Of a stretch of 64,000 nucleotides of DNA, positions 1 to 7,847 are shown in pieces (the first letter of the stretch is position 1; the number at the start of each line of letters is the position of its first letter). Under the pieces are notes generated by a model. That model ran no database searches, had not been told where the DNA came from, and saw only the letters and a list, made by a program, of their open reading frames with translations. Source of the DNA: RUG11690 sp045616665 (GTDB lineage: Bacteria > Bacteroidota > Bacteroidia > Bacteroidales > WCHB1-69); the NCBI GenBank assembly GCA_045616665.1, contig JAZLHE010000085.1:4298-68297 (forward strand), written 5' to 3'. Position numbers and translations under genes: made by a program.

Positions 1-545
1 CCTACAGACAGGTGCTGGACGAATGGAACAAAGCTCTGCTTGACCTTTACAAGCAGGGACAGTCTCCGCAGTTCAACCTTTTGACCGACAGGATGATGCT
101 TGAAAAAATGCACAACTGTGAAGCTGGTGTAGGCAATATCACGCTGGCACCGAACGGAAAGTTTTACCTTTGCCCTTCCTTCTATTATGATGAGCGGATG
201 CAGGTGTTCAACCAGATGAACCACCACCAGCCATCATCGGACACTTCAGTCGGCGACTTGAAAAACGGTTTGGATATTCATAACCCTCAGCTTCTGCAAC
301 TCGACCATGCGCCTCTGTGCCGCAATTGCGATGCCTATCATTGCCGCCGTTGCGTGTGGCTGAACCGCAAGCTTACATGGGATATCAATACGCCTTCGCA
401 TCAGCAATGCGTGATGGCACACATTGAACGCAATGTCAGTCGAAGCCTCTTGAATGATATTCGCAATATCGGAGAGTTTATGCCTAATGTTGAAATCAAT
501 GAAATTAGCTACTTGGATCCGTTTGAGGTAAGGAAAGAGTTTTAA
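1..545 (+). CDS. CXXX repeat peptide maturase (radical SAM/SPASM), C-terminal part
   Basis: The frame is open to the left edge, so the N-terminal radical-SAM core lies outside the window. What remains looks like an auxiliary cluster (SPASM-type) domain. Counting from the GTG at position 12, the cysteines are C36 and C54, a C103-x2-C106-x4-C111-x2-C114 group, and C133, with the typical LAPNGKFYLCPSFYYD segment. Proteins of this type are annotated as CXXX repeat peptide maturases, proposed to modify Cys-rich RiPP precursors with a cysteine every fourth residue. The next gene encodes the small partner protein of the same system, which supports the call. The precursor peptide must lie upstream, outside the window. 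The family name comes from memory of the family and its partner. Confidence 0.75.
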   Translation, partial: YRQVLDEWNKALLDLYKQGQSPQFNLLTDRMMLEKMHNCEAGVGNITLAPNGKFYLCPSFYYDERMQVFNQMNHHQPSSDTSVGDLKNGLDIHNPQLLQLDHAPLCRNCDAYHCRRCVWLNRKLTWDINTPSHQQCVMAHIERNVSRSLLNDIRNIGEFMPNVEINEISYLDPFEVRKEF

Positions 546-562
546 TAATCAATAAAATAGTA

Positions 563-832
563 ATGAAAAAATTAGTAGGTCAGGTGACTCCTGAAGAAAA
601 AAACGAAATTCAGCAACTTTTTGAAAGAAGAAACGGTTTGAATGAATTGGCTAAAATATTGACAGCCGACAACAACGAGCTTTACGAGAAACTCGTGAAG
701 GATATGGGCGAGACAGGCTCGAAATTCCAAGGCTGGTGGGACAGGATGTCTGCCAAATACAAATGGGAAAGCACCGAAAACGGCAATTGGGAAATCAACT
801 TTGAAACCAACGAAATATTCTTAAACTTCTGA
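563..832 (+). CDS. CXXX repeat peptide modification system protein
   Basis: Small soluble protein of 89 residues, 17 bp after the maturase and clearly in the same operon. It is rich in charged residues, with no signal peptide, membrane segment or cysteines. The N-terminal half is probably helical (VTPEEKNEIQQLFERRNGL) and the C-terminal half has several tryptophans (GWWDRMSAKYKWES). Such proteins are found next to CXXX repeat peptide maturases and are thought to assist maturation, for example by binding the precursor. That role is inferred from context only. Its stop codon lies 2 bp before the tatA start. Confidence 0.65.
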   Translation: MKKLVGQVTPEEKNEIQQLFERRNGLNELAKILTADNNELYEKLVKDMGETGSKFQGWWDRMSAKYKWESTENGNWEINFETNEIFLNF

Positions 833-834
833 TT

Positions 835-1071
835 ATGAATAGTCTGATGGTGCTTTTGAATATCGGCGGGCAAGAAATACTGATTGTCCTGCTCATAGTT
901 CTCGTGCTTTTCGGCGGACGTAAGATTCCTGAACTTATGAAAGGTCTCGGGAAGGGAGTCCGTGAATACAAGAAGGCGATGAACAGTGTTGAAGACGATT
1001 TGAACGGGAATCAGGAGCCTGACAAACAGCCTGATGACGGCAACCGTGAGCGAATCGCTGACAAACAGTAA
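835..1071 (+). CDS. tatA: Sec-independent protein translocase TatA/E
   Basis: 78 residues with the TatA layout: a short periplasmic N-terminus, one hydrophobic helix (about residues 12-27, ILIVLLIVLVLF), the FGGRKIPEL hinge, an amphipathic helix, then a charged disordered tail. TatA assembles the pore that exports folded proteins bearing a twin-arginine signal. The start is 2 bp after the previous stop and the stop is 3 bp before tatC, so the peptide-modification genes and Tat genes form one transcription unit. Whether it acts as TatA or TatB cannot be decided. No other tatA/B is visible in the window. Confidence 0.9.
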   Translation: MNSLMVLLNIGGQEILIVLLIVLVLFGGRKIPELMKGLGKGVREYKKAMNSVEDDLNGNQEPDKQPDDGNRERIADKQ

Positions 1072-1074
1072 AAC

Positions 1075-1878
1075 ATGTCAAAATCGGAAAACACTTTCTG
1101 GGGACACGTCGAGGTACTCAGGTGGGTTGTCATACGTTGCCTGTTGGTGATATTGGCGGTGGCGGTGGCGGCATTTGTCTTCAAGGAATTCATATTTGAC
1201 GACATCGTGCTGGCACCGTTGCGGCAGGATTTCGCCACGTATAGTTTTTTGTGCCGTATCGCGTCTTTTCTGTCGATGCCTGGTCTTTGCCCGACAATAC
1301 ATCCAGTCGAGATAATAAACATAAACCTCACGGCGCAACTTTTTACGCATATGGGAATAGCGTTTGTGTGTGGGCTTGTGGTCGCATTTCCGTATCTCAT
1401 ATTGGAAGTGTGGTTTTTTGTCAAACCAGCTCTTTATTCTAACGAAAAATCCGCCGCGGTCAAAGGGGCGTTTTCGTTCCTTCTTCTGTTTTTCCTTGGT
1501 GTCGCGACGGCATATTATATTATTTTCCCATTGACACTCAATTTCTTGGGGACATATCAGGTCAGCGCAACAGTCGGAAACCAAATCTCACTCAATTCAT
1601 ATATCAGCACTTTTCTGACGCTTGTTTTCCTGCTCGGAATTGTATTTGAGATGCCGATTGTGGCCTATTTCTTCGCTAAAATCGGGTTGCTGAAATCAGA
1701 ATTTCTTAAAAAGCACCGCAAGGTCGCGATAGTGATCATCATGATTCTTGCGGCCCTGATAACACCGAGTACCGACGCTTTCACCATGATGCTCGTGGTT
1801 CTGCCACTGTGGATGCTGTATGAAGTCAGCCGCGGCGTTGTGAAAAGGGTAGAGAAGTCTCGCCCTGAAAATATCTGA
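1075..1878 (+). CDS. tatC: Sec-independent protein translocase TatC
   Basis: 267 residues, a normal TatC length, with about six membrane segments. The N-terminus (SENTFWGHVEVLRWVVIRCL) matches the conserved FWxHLxELR signal-binding region. The ALITPSTDAFTMMLVVLPLWMLYE segment near the end is the conserved penultimate loop and last helix. TatC is the receptor that recognises twin-arginine signal peptides. It is the last gene of the operon that starts with the CXXX-peptide genes. No Rho-independent terminator is obvious, but a repeat element follows at once. Confidence 0.95.
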   Translation: MSKSENTFWGHVEVLRWVVIRCLLVILAVAVAAFVFKEFIFDDIVLAPLRQDFATYSFLCRIASFLSMPGLCPTIHPVEIININLTAQLFTHMGIAFVCGLVVAFPYLILEVWFFVKPALYSNEKSAAVKGAFSFLLLFFLGVATAYYIIFPLTLNFLGTYQVSATVGNQISLNSYISTFLTLVFLLGIVFEMPIVAYFFAKIGLLKSEFLKKHRKVAIVIIMILAALITPSTDAFTMMLVVLPLWMLYEVSRGVVKRVEKSRPENI

Positions 1879-1928
1879 CCCGCGAAAGGGCACCAACTTT
1901 ATGCTGGAATACATTCCGCATATTTTGT

Positions 1929-2050
1929 AACGCAAACGCTTAGGCAGCGGAAAACCTTTCTTTGGGTTATAAAGAAAGTAACGGAAAAGAAAAACATTCT
2001 CATAATGAAAGATCAACCTTTTACAAGACAAAACGGGATAATTCCGATTT
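1929..2050 (+). repeat. Composite intergenic repeat, copy 1
   Basis: This stretch of about 120 bp recurs in inverted orientation at 51562-51692. Shared blocks in the same order are GCAAACGCTTAGGCAG, then TTCTTTGGGT followed by AAAGAAAGTAACGGAAAAG, then ATTCTC, then TTTTACAAGAC and GATAATTCCG. The final block (2022-2050) belongs to a wider family of short repeats listed elsewhere. It has no coding capacity. The function is unknown; it may be a non-autonomous mobile or RNA-level element. Confidence 0.7.
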
Positions 2051-2056
2051 TTTTTA

Positions 2057-2081
2057 TGACAAAATGTCAGTTGTGTCAGTC
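2057..2081 (+). promoter_or_regulatory. Possible enhancer-binding-protein site upstream of dnaK
   Basis: A perfect palindrome, TGACA-AAA-TGTCA (2057-2069), is followed 7 bases later by a further GTGTCAG half site. It lies about 105-120 bp upstream of the sigma-54 core promoter of dnaK, a usual distance for an upstream activator of the NtrC class. Assignment as an activator site is inferred from the symmetry and spacing. Confidence 0.5.
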
Positions 2082-2173
2082 TTTTTTTTGTTTTCCATAA
2101 TCATTTTTGGCATAAAATAACTGTGTTAAAAAAAAAATTGATTTTTTGGCAGAAAATCAGCTATAGTGACATT

Positions 2174-2189
2174 TGGCACAGTAATTGCA
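2174..2189 (+). promoter_or_regulatory. Sigma-54 (-24/-12) promoter of dnaK
   Basis: The sequence TGGCACAGTAATTGCA matches the RpoN consensus, with GG at -24 and GC at -12 ten bases apart, predicting transcription from about 2200 and a 5' leader of about 69 nt before the dnaK ATG. A weaker partial match (TGGCA ... AGCT) lies about 30 bp upstream. No convincing TAnnTTTG box is seen in front of dnaK, unlike most genes in the window. Confidence 0.7.
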
Positions 2190-2268
2190 AAATAGGAAGT
2201 GTTGTCTTTCAATGACGACATTGAAATTGAAAATAGAAATTAACAATAACAATTAAAAATTTACGATT

Positions 2269-4203
2269 ATGGGAAAAATTATTGGAATTGACTTGGGTAC
2301 TACAAATTCTTGTGTTGCTGTAATGGAAGGTAGTGAACCTGTGGTTATACCTAACAGCGAAGGCAGAAGAACCACTCCTTCTATTGTGGCTTTTGTAGGT
2401 GATAATGAACGTAAAGTGGGCGATCCGGCCAAACGTCAGGCCATCACCAATCCAACAAAAACCATTTTCTCGATTAAGAGATTTATGGGTGAAACCTTTG
2501 ACCGTGTGGGTAAGGAAATTGAACGCGTACCTTATAAGGTGGAACGTTCGGCCAACAATATGCCGGTAGTTAAGATTGACGACCGTGCATACACTCCGCA
2601 GGAAATTTCTGCCATGGTGCTTCAAAAAATGAAGAAAACCGCGGAAGATTATTTGGGAACCAGCGTTACAGAAGCTGTTATCACGGTTCCTGCCTACTTC
2701 AGCGACTCTCAGCGTCAAGCCACGAAAGAAGCTGGTGAAATTGCAGGTTTGACCGTAAAAAGAATTATCAACGAACCTACGGCTGCCGCTTTGGCATACG
2801 GCTTGGACAAGAAAAAATCAGACTCAAAGGTGGCCGTTTTCGACCTTGGTGGCGGTACTTTCGATATCTCCATCCTTGAATTGGGTGACGGCGTTTTTGA
2901 AGTGAAATCAACCAATGGTGATACCCACCTCGGTGGTGACGACTTCGACCATAAAATCATCGACTGGTTGGCAGAAGAGTTTAAAAAGGATTTTAATGTG
3001 GATTTGAGAAAAGACGCTATGGCATTGCAACGTTTGAAAGAAGCCGCGGAAAAGGCCAAAATCGAACTCTCCAGCTCAAATTCAACGGAAATCAATCTTC
3101 CATACATTATGCCTATCGATGGCGTTCCTCAGCACTTGGTTCGCACTTTGACCCGTGCCCAGTTTGAACAACTTTGCGACGACTTGATTCGTGCTACCAT
3201 CGAACCTTGTAAAAAGGCATTGTCTGATGCTGGTTACAGCACATCGGATATCGACGAAGTAATTTTGGTGGGTGGTTCAACTCGTATCCCCGCTATTCAA
3301 AAGGTGGTGGAAGACTTCTTCGGCAAAGCTCCTTCAAAGGGCGTTAACCCCGACGAAGTGGTGGCTATCGGTGCCTCCATCCAAGGCGGTGTGTTGAGTG
3401 GCGATGTGAAGGACATCCTTTTGCTTGACGTTACTCCATTGTCACTCGGTTTGGAAACCCTCGGCGGTGTAATGACCAAGTTGATTGAATCCAACACAAC
3501 CATCCCAACCAAGAAGACTGAAACCTTTACGACGGCCGTTGATAATCAGACTTCAGTGGAAATACACGTGTTGCAAGGCGAACGCCCAATGGCAGCTCAA
3601 AACAAGAGTATCGGTCGTTTCCACCTGGATGGCATTCCGGCCGCTATGAGAGGTATCCCTCAGATAGAAGTGACTTTCGATATCGACTCTAATGGTATCT
3701 TGAATGTTACAGCTAAAGATAAAGCTTCTGGTAAGGAACAGAAGATCAGAATTGAAGCTTCATCAGGTTTGTCAGATGACGAAATCAAGAGAATGAAGGC
3801 TGAAGCGGAAGCCAATGCCGATGCCGATAAGAAAGCAAAAGAGGAAATCGACAAATTGAATGCTGCTGACTCACTGGTATTCCAGACTGAAAAACAGCTG
3901 AAGGAATTTGGCGACAAGGTTCCTGCTGACGACAAGGCAAAGATTGAGGCCGCGGCTGCCAAACTGAGAGACGCTCACGACAAGAAAGACATGTCAGCTA
4001 TTGATACCGCTACCGCAGAATTGCAAGGCGCATGGCAGGCCGCATCTGCAAAGATGTACCAGCAAAATGGAGGTGGTGCCAATCCGCAGGATCCATTTGC
4101 AGGTGCCAATCCTGGTGCTGGACAAGCTGGTCCACAGGGTGGCAACAACAACGGTAAGAACGATCAGGAAGTTCAAGACGTCGATTTCGAGGAGGTGAAA
4201 TAA
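2269..4203 (+). CDS. dnaK: Molecular chaperone DnaK (Hsp70)
   Basis: 644 residues, full length. The N-terminal ATPase domain starts with GKIIGIDLGTTNSCVAVMEG and carries the phosphate-2 loop VFDLGGGTFD near residues 188-199 and the VGGSTRIP motif. The substrate-binding domain includes DVTPLSLGLETLGG and a helical lid. The tail is Gly/Asn-rich and ends in VDFEEVK, close to the conserved EEVD-like bacterial terminus. DnaK folds and protects proteins together with DnaJ and GrpE, neither of which is in the window. It is monocistronic: a sigma-54 type promoter lies in front and a strong terminator follows. Confidence 0.98.
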   Translation: MGKIIGIDLGTTNSCVAVMEGSEPVVIPNSEGRRTTPSIVAFVGDNERKVGDPAKRQAITNPTKTIFSIKRFMGETFDRVGKEIERVPYKVERSANNMPVVKIDDRAYTPQEISAMVLQKMKKTAEDYLGTSVTEAVITVPAYFSDSQRQATKEAGEIAGLTVKRIINEPTAAALAYGLDKKKSDSKVAVFDLGGGTFDISILELGDGVFEVKSTNGDTHLGGDDFDHKIIDWLAEEFKKDFNVDLRKDAMALQRLKEAAEKAKIELSSSNSTEINLPYIMPIDGVPQHLVRTLTRAQFEQLCDDLIRATIEPCKKALSDAGYSTSDIDEVILVGGSTRIPAIQKVVEDFFGKAPSKGVNPDEVVAIGASIQGGVLSGDVKDILLLDVTPLSLGLETLGGVMTKLIESNTTIPTKKTETFTTAVDNQTSVEIHVLQGERPMAAQNKSIGRFHLDGIPAAMRGIPQIEVTFDIDSNGILNVTAKDKASGKEQKIRIEASSGLSDDEIKRMKAEAEANADADKKAKEEIDKLNAADSLVFQTEKQLKEFGDKVPADDKAKIEAAAAKLRDAHDKKDMSAIDTATAELQGAWQAASAKMYQQNGGGANPQDPFAGANPGAGQAGPQGGNNNGKNDQEVQDVDFEEVK

Positions 4204-4238
4204 AGTAGATAAACAACCGTTTGTCAAAAATAACCAAA

Positions 4239-4270
4239 TGGGTGTAGCACAATGTGTTACACCCATTTTT
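4239..4270 (+). terminator. Rho-independent terminator of dnaK
   Basis: 12-bp stem with one G-U pair (TGGGTGTAGCAC / GTGTTACACCCA), a 3-base loop, then five T. It lies 35 bp past the dnaK stop. Confidence 0.9.
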
Positions 4271-4319
4271 GTTGATAAATATTTTTCGTTATTTGTGCTT
4301 ATATATGGGATTTTTATTG

Positions 4320-4327
4320 TATATTTG
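4320..4327 (+). promoter_or_regulatory. Bacteroidetes -7 box before the restriction gene
   Basis: TATATTTG fits the Bacteroidetes TAnnTTTG -7 element and lies 41 bp before the endonuclease start. A TTTG lies 25 bp further up, slightly farther than the usual -33 spacing. No control (C) protein gene is present. Confidence 0.5.
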
Positions 4328-4368
4328 CAAAAATATTTTGAAAGCAAAAAAATAGAAATAATCATGTT

Positions 4369-5169
4369 ATGACACCGCAAAAATTCATACAACTTCTCCG
4401 CAAAGAAGTCAGCATGTATAAAAATTTTCTTGAAACCGACAGTCAGGATTGGATAGTCAAGGGTTTTATAGATGTGGATAAAAATGTTTATACCATAACC
4501 AACGACACAAAAGTTGTTTCCAAAATCATAGAGATACTTCTTATTCCAAAATTGAATGCGTTTGCTTGTCGTAATGGATTGGAACTTGAACTGCCATCGA
4601 AACAAAATTTCTATCCGGATTTGACATTCAAAGACAAACAAGGTTGCTTGTTCGCGGTTGATTTCAAATCAAGTTATTATGAAAATGAATCTGTAAATGG
4701 TCTGACGCTTGGTTCGTATTGGGGGTATTTTAGAGAAAGGGATTCCATAAAAAACATGGATCATACCTACAATTCATATAGTTCCCATACTGTGCTTGGC
4801 ATGCTTTATAAGCAAAGTAATATTGATGTAAGTGAGAAGAATGTTTATTCTGTTGATGAACTTTCTGCGATTCATTCGGTTATAGAAAACTTTATCTTTT
4901 TTGTACAGCCTAAATGGAAAGTTGCGAATGACATTCCTGGCAGCGGAAATACTCGCAATATAGGCGGTATTACGAACATTCAAAAACAGATAGATGGAAA
5001 AGGACCATTTGCCACATTGGGTGAAGATGTATTTGATGATTACTGGAAAGGCTATTTCAATAAGGTTGATGCCCGTACTGCCGGGATAGGAAAACCTCAT
5101 TATCATAATCTCGCCACATACAAAGAGTATTTAAAAATCCAATCCGCCAAATTTAACAAACTGAAGTAA
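4369..5169 (+). CDS. EcoRV-like type II restriction endonuclease
   Basis: 266 residues; EcoRV itself has 245. The match to EcoRV runs along the whole protein. The segment DTKVVSKIIE carries the residue equivalent to EcoRV Glu45 at E55. The catalytic site is P83-D84 ... D98-F-K100, equivalent to EcoRV Asp74, Asp90 and Lys92. The recognition loop G191-S-G-N-T195, equivalent to EcoRV 182-186, is intact, as is the following NIGG. Conservation of that loop implies recognition of GATATC, cut blunt in the middle. The specificity is inferred. The methylase gene follows after 6 bp, so the two are co-transcribed. Confidence 0.92.
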   Translation: MTPQKFIQLLRKEVSMYKNFLETDSQDWIVKGFIDVDKNVYTITNDTKVVSKIIEILLIPKLNAFACRNGLELELPSKQNFYPDLTFKDKQGCLFAVDFKSSYYENESVNGLTLGSYWGYFRERDSIKNMDHTYNSYSSHTVLGMLYKQSNIDVSEKNVYSVDELSAIHSVIENFIFFVQPKWKVANDIPGSGNTRNIGGITNIQKQIDGKGPFATLGEDVFDDYWKGYFNKVDARTAGIGKPHYHNLATYKEYLKIQSAKFNKLK

Positions 5170-5175
5170 GTCGAT

Positions 5176-6090
5176 ATGTCTGTGATAGTTCCCGCCATAA
5201 AATCGCAAGGCATAAAGACCAAACTTGTGCCGTGGATAAATGATATTATTTTACAGTCAGGACTTGATATTCCAAACACCAATTGGAATGAGCCTTTTTT
5301 CGGTACCGGTGTTGTCGGTTTGAATACCATTGTTGGTGGCAGACGCATTGTGGGTGACACGAATCCTCATATTATAAATTTTTATAAAGGATTGCAAAAA
5401 GGAGAGATTACATCCTGCAACATGCGTAACTATTTAACTCGGGAAGGAAAATTGCTTTCTGAAGCGGAAGAGGACGGCTATGCTCATTTCAGGGATGTCA
5501 AAGTTCGTTTTAATTCAGAACATAGCCCGTTTGACTTTATTTTTCTTTCGCGTGCGGGATTCAATGGGATGATGCGTTTCAACCGCAAGGGCGAATGGAA
5601 CATTCCATTTTGCAAGAAGCCTGAGAGATTCGCTCCCGCATATATCACCAAAATTTGCAATCAGATTCAAGAAACCCAAAAAGTCATAAAACGCCACGAT
5701 TGGACTTTTTACAATCAGGATTTTCTGAAAACAATTGAAACGGCACAGAAAGGCGATTTGATTTATTGTGACCCGCCGTATTTTGGTCGATATGTTGATT
5801 ATTACAATGGCTGGACTGAAAAAGATGAAGAAAATCTTTTCAAGGCATTGTCGAAAACGCCAGCCCATTTCATACTTTCAACATGGCATCATAATGAATT
5901 TCGTTCAAATGACATGATTGACAAGTTCTGGGGTAATTTCAATATTGAAACGCAGGAACATTTCTATCATGGTGGCGGTCATATAGAGAACCGTCATGCC
6001 ATGGTTGAGGCTTTAGTTTTCAATTTTGAATTAAAACCATTTGCGGAAATTCCACAACAACGGATGCAGATGGAACTTCAGTTCGCATGA
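5176..6090 (+). CDS. EcoRV-like adenine-N6 DNA methyltransferase (Dam family)
   Basis: 304 residues, similar in length to M.EcoRV (298). Motif I is PFFGTG at residues 40-45 (binding of S-adenosylmethionine) and motif IV is DPPY at 199-202 (target adenine). The order of motifs and the Lys-rich N-terminus (GIKTKLVPWI) are those of the Dam/DpnM alpha group. It protects the host DNA from the endonuclease upstream, probably at GATATC. The gene starts 6 bp after the endonuclease stop. Downstream the sequence joins a truncated dehydrogenase gene, indicating that the pair arrived by insertion or replacement. Confidence 0.93.
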   Translation: MSVIVPAIKSQGIKTKLVPWINDIILQSGLDIPNTNWNEPFFGTGVVGLNTIVGGRRIVGDTNPHIINFYKGLQKGEITSCNMRNYLTREGKLLSEAEEDGYAHFRDVKVRFNSEHSPFDFIFLSRAGFNGMMRFNRKGEWNIPFCKKPERFAPAYITKICNQIQETQKVIKRHDWTFYNQDFLKTIETAQKGDLIYCDPPYFGRYVDYYNGWTEKDEENLFKALSKTPAHFILSTWHHNEFRSNDMIDKFWGNFNIETQEHFYHGGGHIENRHAMVEALVFNFELKPFAEIPQQRMQMELQFA

Positions 6091-6149
6091 TTTTTCAAGC
6101 TTGATATTGGGATTTGAGATAGTCGCAGCAACCATCACTGTTCAGACAC

Positions 6150-6881
6150 ACCTACGCGACTCTCCAACTTGCCGGCGGCGTAATCACCAACCTCCAAACC
6201 AAGGAGAAGTTGGGCATTTTTTCAACTTTCGCGACCTACGCCATCATTGACCCGGAATTGCAAACCACGGTTCCTCCAGAATATACGGTTTACCAGGGTT
6301 TTGACGCCCTTTATCAATTGTTGGAGGGTTGTCTGTGCAAATCTGCCAACTTGTATAGCGATATGCTGCAAGAGACTGGTATTCGCCATATTGTGGAAAA
6401 TTTGCCGATAGCGTATAGAGATGTTGAAAATGTGGAAGCACGGGCAAAAATGGCCTTCGCCACAATGCTTTCCGGCTACTCGATGGTGGTCAGTACCTGT
6501 ACGGCGGAACACAGCATTGAGCACGCGTTGAGCGCGTACCACGAAAGTCTGCCGCACGGGGCCGGACTCATTATGATCAGCAAGGCCTATTATAACGCCA
6601 TTATACGGCAGCACGTGGCCGACGACCGCTTGGTTCGGATGGCAAAATATATGGGAAAGGAAGACGCTACCTGTCCGGAAGATTTTATCTCCGCTTTGGA
6701 GGATTTGCAAAAGCAATGCGGCGTCGATAAGTTGAAAATGAGTGATTATGGCATTGTTCCAGAGGAGTTTTCCGCAATGGCAAGCAATGCGATGACCGTT
6801 ATGTCCAGACTTTACACACAAGATATCCAACCTCTCACGCACGAGGAAATCGTAAGAATCCTGCAAGAATCGTATCGATAA
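6150..6881 (+). pseudogene. Iron-containing alcohol dehydrogenase, 3' remnant
   Basis: The frame encodes about 240 residues of the C-terminal part of an iron-dependent alcohol dehydrogenase: GGVITNLQTKEKLGIF, YAIIDPEL, the metal-site helix with EHSIEHAL, and LPHGAGLI. Full proteins have about 385 residues. The NAD-binding N-terminal half is missing, and the first metal-ligand motif reads D-ALY-Q where a histidine is normal. The first possible start is a TTG at 6210, inside the protein. The break lies between the methylase stop (6090) and about 6145. No 5' half is present upstream of the restriction genes, so the cassette did not simply split the gene; the front half was lost. Confidence 0.8.
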
Positions 6882-6991
6882 ATCGGGTCGATTCATAAAA
6901 GGTGTTCTCGCGTTTTTGATAATGGCTATTACGAAGTCGGCTATCCGTTTGGTAATAAACGAAAACTTAAATGTGGCTGAAATGATGGAGT

Positions 6992-7028
6992 GCACCAACT
7001 ATAAGGATTGTAGTTGGTGCGTTTTTTT
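6992..7028 (+). terminator. Rho-independent terminator after the dehydrogenase remnant
   Basis: 10-bp stem GCACCAACTA / TAGTTGGTGC, 9-base loop, then G and eight T. The rest of 6882-7277 holds two copies of the short GGGATAAT repeat and a -7 box, and no gene. Confidence 0.88.
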
Positions 7029-7145
7029 TGACATCCGGCTTATTGTGATTTCGCAGACGCAAAGCAGAGGACGTCGAGTTACAGCGGTTTGCCGACAACT
7101 GCTCGATTCCATCACCACGGCTGTAAAGAGATTTTCGGAATCTCA

Positions 7146-7210
7146 ACAAGATTAATCGGGATAATGCCGATAAAAAATAATCTTATAAAGACTAAGCGGG
7201 ATAATTTTTT
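7146..7210 (+). repeat. Two copies of the ACAAGACTAAACGGGATAAT repeat
   Basis: Copies at 7146-7177 and 7185-7210 match the interspersed intergenic repeat whose consensus is ACAAGACTAAACGGGATAAT followed by TCCGATAAAAA. A -7 box (TATTTTTG, 7213-7220) for the lipoprotein gene follows the second copy directly. Confidence 0.6.
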
Positions 7211-7277
7211 TGTATTTTTGCAGATTAATGATAATTGTTTTTTTGACAAAAATATTAATCTCAAAAAGGATATGACG

Positions 7278-7829
7278 ATGAAAAAGAGCAGTTTGATTTT
7301 AATGACTTTATTGGTGTTTGTTTTCGCTTTCGTGGCCTGCCAGAAGGAAAACGTAAAACCGACTAATGAAAATGTACAGACGAATGATGAAAGTTCGCAG
7401 ACTGAAGATCCCGACCCGGTGTCACCATTGGCAGTTTTCACTGGTCATTATGAACTCGAAATCTCAGTGGTAGGATATTTTGTTGATGACGAAGAGGCAG
7501 AGTCTCAACACGAAAGCTATGCGGGAACGCTGGATATTGGCGAACCGCAGGTCGTCAATGGTGTGGAGCAGGTGACCGTAAAAGGAGCTTTTAATTTTTC
7601 AGGTGGAGAAGTGGCACAGGTCTATAATACAACCGGAACTTTGGATAACCAAGGTCGTTTGGTGTTGGCCAAAAACAACTTTACTACCGTGTCGGGTGCC
7701 GTGCTGGAAGTGAGTTACGGAACAATGACGCCGACCAATCCGCTTAATTTTACGTCAACACTGAGTTGTAACCTGATGGGGTATGACCTTCGTTATGAGT
7801 TCTCTAATACGGCGTTTAAGCAAGAATAA
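7278..7829 (+). CDS. Hypothetical lipoprotein
   Basis: About 183 residues. A lipoprotein signal (MKKSSLILMTLLVFVFAFVAC) ends in the lipobox FVAC with the cysteine as residue 21, followed by an acidic linker (NENVQTNDESSQTEDPD). The rest alternates hydrophobic and polar residues and is probably all beta (TGTLDNQGRLVLAKNNFTT). I do not recognise the family. The start at 7278 is preferred over the in-frame ATG at 7272 because AAAAGGA ends only 2 bp before 7272 but 8 bp before 7278. It has its own promoter box at 7213-7220 and is followed after 18 bp by another lipoprotein gene. Confidence 0.75.
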   Translation: MKKSSLILMTLLVFVFAFVACQKENVKPTNENVQTNDESSQTEDPDPVSPLAVFTGHYELEISVVGYFVDDEEAESQHESYAGTLDIGEPQVVNGVEQVTVKGAFNFSGGEVAQVYNTTGTLDNQGRLVLAKNNFTTVSGAVLEVSYGTMTPTNPLNFTSTLSCNLMGYDLRYEFSNTAFKQE

Positions 7830-7847
7830 ACTGAAAAATGAAGAAAA

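Noticed and set aside
6210..6881. Short functional alcohol dehydrogenase from the TTG at 6210
   Set aside because: The coenzyme-binding half is absent and the first metal-ligand histidine is replaced, so activity is very unlikely.
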